A DNA stretch of 64,000 nucleotides, taken from positions 159,250 through 223,249 of the forward strand of contig JXTB01000466.1 of NCBI GenBank assembly GCA_002914805.1, in the 5' to 3' direction. A program made the position numbers and the translations under genes. Shown piece after piece: positions 60,888-64,000 of this stretch. Under the pieces are notes generated by a model, which was given only the letters and a program-made list of their open reading frames with translations, was not told the DNA's origin and searched no databases. Each line of letters starts with the position of its first letter. Position 1 is the first letter of the stretch. This stretch comes from Parasponia andersonii (Eukaryota; Streptophyta; Magnoliopsida; Rosales; Cannabaceae).

Positions 60888-62386
60888 GTGTCTATTATTG
60901 AGTTAAGTGAATTATTCTAATAATTATTATTATTTAAATCTTAGTCAAGTTCGTATTTAGAGTCCAATTAATTTGATAATAAGCTTATATGTATATACCT
61001 AAGTTTTAATTAAGCACACATTATATATACGAATAAGTATGTCCATTGTTATTTTTATTATTATTAAATAAGTGTACAGCACGTGAAGTTTTAATTTCCA
61101 CTAATTTATTGATATGTATTAAAATATATAGATTTTAATCTATTTTGTTTTCTACTTATGGATAGATGGTTAATATATAAGATTAGGTTATTTTAAAACA
61201 AAAAAATGTTGATAGATTTAAAAAAAAAAAAAGAAATTAAGTGACAAAAAGGGAAACGGAAAGTTTCCCCATGACATAATAAGGTATAGCCTTAAGTTAT
61301 ATGTGTGAGTTAGTAAGAGGAAAAAAAAAAAGAACCCTAAGCCAAAATCCTATATATATTATACTCTCTCATAAAAATATAATTAAGCCTCCTCCAAAAT
61401 TTTTCTCTATCTATCTTTCTCTCATAGTTGCTAAGAGTATTTGTAATTTCAAGAGTTTTTGCGTAGTTTTCTTCAATTTTCAAGAAGAAGCTAAACATTT
61501 AAAAACACTATTTTTAATAAATTTATTATTTTTGCTGCTGTTAGATCAAAATTCAACCTATGATATCTAGGGTTAGAATTTTTTATAGAATCTGAAATTT
61601 TAACAACTTGTTTATTTATATGTTAGGTTATATTCTNGTGTCTATTATTGAGTTAAGTGAATTATTCTAATAATTATTATTATTTAAATCTTAGTCAAGT
61701 TCGTATTTAGAGTCCAATTAATTTGATAATAAGCTTATATGTATATACCTAAGTTTTAATTAAGCACACATTATATATACGAATAAGTATGTCCATTGTT
61801 ATTTTTATTATTATTAAATAAGTGTACAGCACGTGAAGTTTTAATTTCCACTAATTTATTGATATGTATTAAAATATATAGATTTTAATCTATTTTGTTT
61901 TCTACTTATGGATAGATGGTTAATATATAAGATTAGGTTATTTTAAAACAAAAAAATGTTGATAGATTTAAAAAAAAAAAAAGAAATTAAGTGACAAAAA
62001 GGGAAACGGAAAGTTTCCCCATGACATAATAAGGTATAGCCTTAAGTTATATGTGTGAGTTAGTAAGAGGAAAAAAAAAAAGAACCCTAAGCCAAAATCC
62101 TATATATATTATACTCTCTCATAAAAATATAATTAAGCCTCCTCCAAAATTTTTCTCTATCTATCTTTCTCTCATAGTTGCTAAGAGTATTTGTAATTTC
62201 AAGAGTTTTTGCGTAGTTTTCTTCAATTTTCAAGAAGAAGCTAAACATTTAAAAACACTATTTTTAATAAATTTATTATTTTTGCTGCTGTTAGATCAAA
62301 ATTCAACCTATGATATCTAGGGTTAGAATTTTTTATAGAATCTGAAATTTTAACAACTTGTTTATTTATATGTTAGGTTATATTCT
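60888..62386. repeat. Perfect 749-bp direct duplication separated by a single N
   Basis: Copy 1 (60888-61636) and copy 2 (61638-62386) read identically, offset by 750 bp, with the only N of the region (61637) exactly between them. The content is AT-rich and non-coding; the identical 89-codon ORFs in both copies (61301-61570 and 62051-62320) are not convincing genes. Perfect identity meeting at an N is what an unmerged contig overlap looks like. Confidence 0.95.
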
Positions 62387-64000
62387 AGAAATTTTTATGA
62401 TCATAGGGGTTTATTTTATTCGTTATTAAATTTTTACTTATATTGTCCTTAACATCAGTAAATCTGACAGATTTAATATTTTTGGTTATTAACGTTCAAA
62501 ACCCATGATATTGATATCTTTTCAACTTGAAATTTGTACTGGACATTTATCAATGTGTTATTAGGTTTTCCAAATATTTTCATGATTTTTGAAATTTCTA
62601 AAATTAAATATGAATTTCGTAATCTTTATTGTTTTGCTGATTTCAGTGCTGATACGAATCATGATGTAGAATTTCATGAATTTAAAGTGCTATCTGATGG
62701 TCTATTTTGGAATCTATAATTTTTTTACATGTTTTATATTGTGTTAAAAATACTTTTATAAAGTTTTAGATTATTTGACTTAAGAAAAAATCTATAAAAT
62801 TCTATCTTTTTGCACTGGTTTTCACTTTAACAGTTTTACTTGGTTACAAGATTTGGATTCAAAATTATGAAAAACGTCCTAAATAGTTTTTATAAATTCT
62901 GATACTTTTTTTGGATCTTTATTTATATGTCTTAATGAGCTATGCAAATTTTTAAGATAAATGGAAATATATTGTTGAATATAAAATTATTTAAGTATGC
63001 CTAGTTTGCTGAATATTTACAGATTTGGTTTTGTTATGAAAATTATTATGTTATTTTATGTTATGGATATTTTCAAACATATGAAATATGTTTCTTAAGA
63101 GCATTAATAGCATGTGTTAATATTTTTTAATGAATGTTTTTGCATAAATAATAAAAATTAAAGGATAAAGAAGAGGCACGTGGTTTCAACAAGGTTGGTT
63201 GTGTGGTATTTCACTACAAAGTTTTTTTAAGAACTTGATGTAAGTAAATCTCACCTTATGTGTTTATATGTAAATTTACATGCTATTATGTGATGTTATT
63301 ATGATCATTATGATATGTTGTTATATACTATGCTATATTAGTTTGTATATTAATTATGATATGAGTATGCACAAGTATTGCATAAATTGCACAAGAGATT
63401 ATGATTTTTAAAGAATGATTTTTCTAAAAAACTATGCAACCAGGTTTTGTTCAAAGAAAAATGTTTTTATTTAAGTATGTGTCAAGTTCTTGAAAGGAGT
63501 ATGTGCACCTGACTGAAAGACCTACAGTCACCATGTTAAGAACAAATATTTAAACTACGATATTAGCCATTGCAGTATGATAGTTATATAGGATCCGAAT
63601 AGCTACAAAGTCATATACTTGTCATGACACTATGTTTATGGCTCATCACTTCTGATAGACTTGGCATTACACTATGTTGAGCTCAAATATGAAAGTTTTA
63701 TGAAATAGTAAGATTTATGATTAAAATGTTTTTCAAAGAAGGGATTTCATAGTTATGATTCTTAAAATGCATTATTCATAAAACACGACATTCATTGCAT
63801 GCATGAGATTTACTTACTGGGTGCAAGCTCATCCCATTCTTTTAAAATTTTCAGATGAGCAATTGATTCTTGGAAGTTGGCTAGTGGCAGCGGTGGAATC
63901 CCTAAATGGTATTAGGACGTTTTTAATCGACTTTAAGTTTTATTTTCTTGTATTTGGCTTTTGAATTAAAATTAAGTGTTTTTATTTCATAGGTTATTTT
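62387..64000 (+). mobile_element. Possible Tekay-like LTR, running off the window (fossil)
   Basis: The stretch has the composition of the other Tekay-like LTRs and one recognisable part: 'tactgggtgcaagctcatccca...ttttcagatgagca' at 63816-63860, then a 'ggcagcggtggaatcc' region. It parallels 'aggcacaagctcacccccttct...ctcaggtggcact' at 33454-33488 and 40388-40424. Its start may lie near or before 61250, but the duplication blurs this. Neither end can be defined. Confidence 0.4.

Noticed and set aside
61301-62320. Two identical 89-codon ORFs as a tandem gene pair
   Set aside because: They lie in the N-linked duplication, have low-complexity AT-rich composition and no recognisable domain; one is probably an assembly copy.

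Overview
This is a gene-poor, AT-rich plant nuclear window, most likely from a eudicot. The only convincing host gene is a three-exon gibberellin 2-oxidase of the GA2ox7/8 (C20) class at 43629-45632. Almost everything else that can be named is transposable-element fossil, mainly Ty3/gypsy LTR retrotransposons of three lineages (Tat, Tekay/Del, Athila). I see no bacterial-style genes, CRISPR, rRNA or tRNA.

Layout. 1-2688: 3' end of an Athila-like element (internal tail plus LTR). 2994-3711: possible MITE. 4179-6516: solo LTR of a Tekay/Del-like element with a perfect 5-bp target duplication. 6522-9070: minus-strand LTR with an Asp-type primer site, split by a 1.2-kb insertion. 9365-11779: two LTR copies of one family facing each other as a large inverted repeat. 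11871-14406: no gene seen. 14407-25546: complete but broken Tat-lineage element on the minus strand, with 5-bp target duplication, dual RNase H and an antisense transcription unit (15435-18112, plus strand). 26521-29153: second Tekay-like solo LTR, minus strand. 29190-30480: 3' tail of a LINE. 31721-40837: complete but broken Tekay/Del chromovirus, plus strand. 40843-47386: the GA2ox island. 47392-58650: complete but broken Athila element, minus strand, with a post-pol ORF. 58656-64000: AT-rich sequence with a perfect 749-bp duplication around an N and a Tekay-like LTR running off the end.

How it fits together. The host gene sits in about 6.5 kb of non-element DNA between a Tekay element upstream and an Athila element downstream, and its own structure is intact. 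By eye the two LTRs of the Tekay element differ by roughly 12%, while those of the Tat and Athila elements differ by about 5-6%, so the Tekay copy is the oldest of the three. At commonly used plant rates this means a few million years for all of them.

Three of the four single Ns (27097, 47928, 61637) fall exactly at structural oddities. At least the duplication at 60888-62386 is therefore probably an assembly join and not biology. I found no clearly new biological system. The most interesting unit is the antisense gene inside the Tat element, which has its own TATA box and a leader intron; this type is already known from the Tat lineage.
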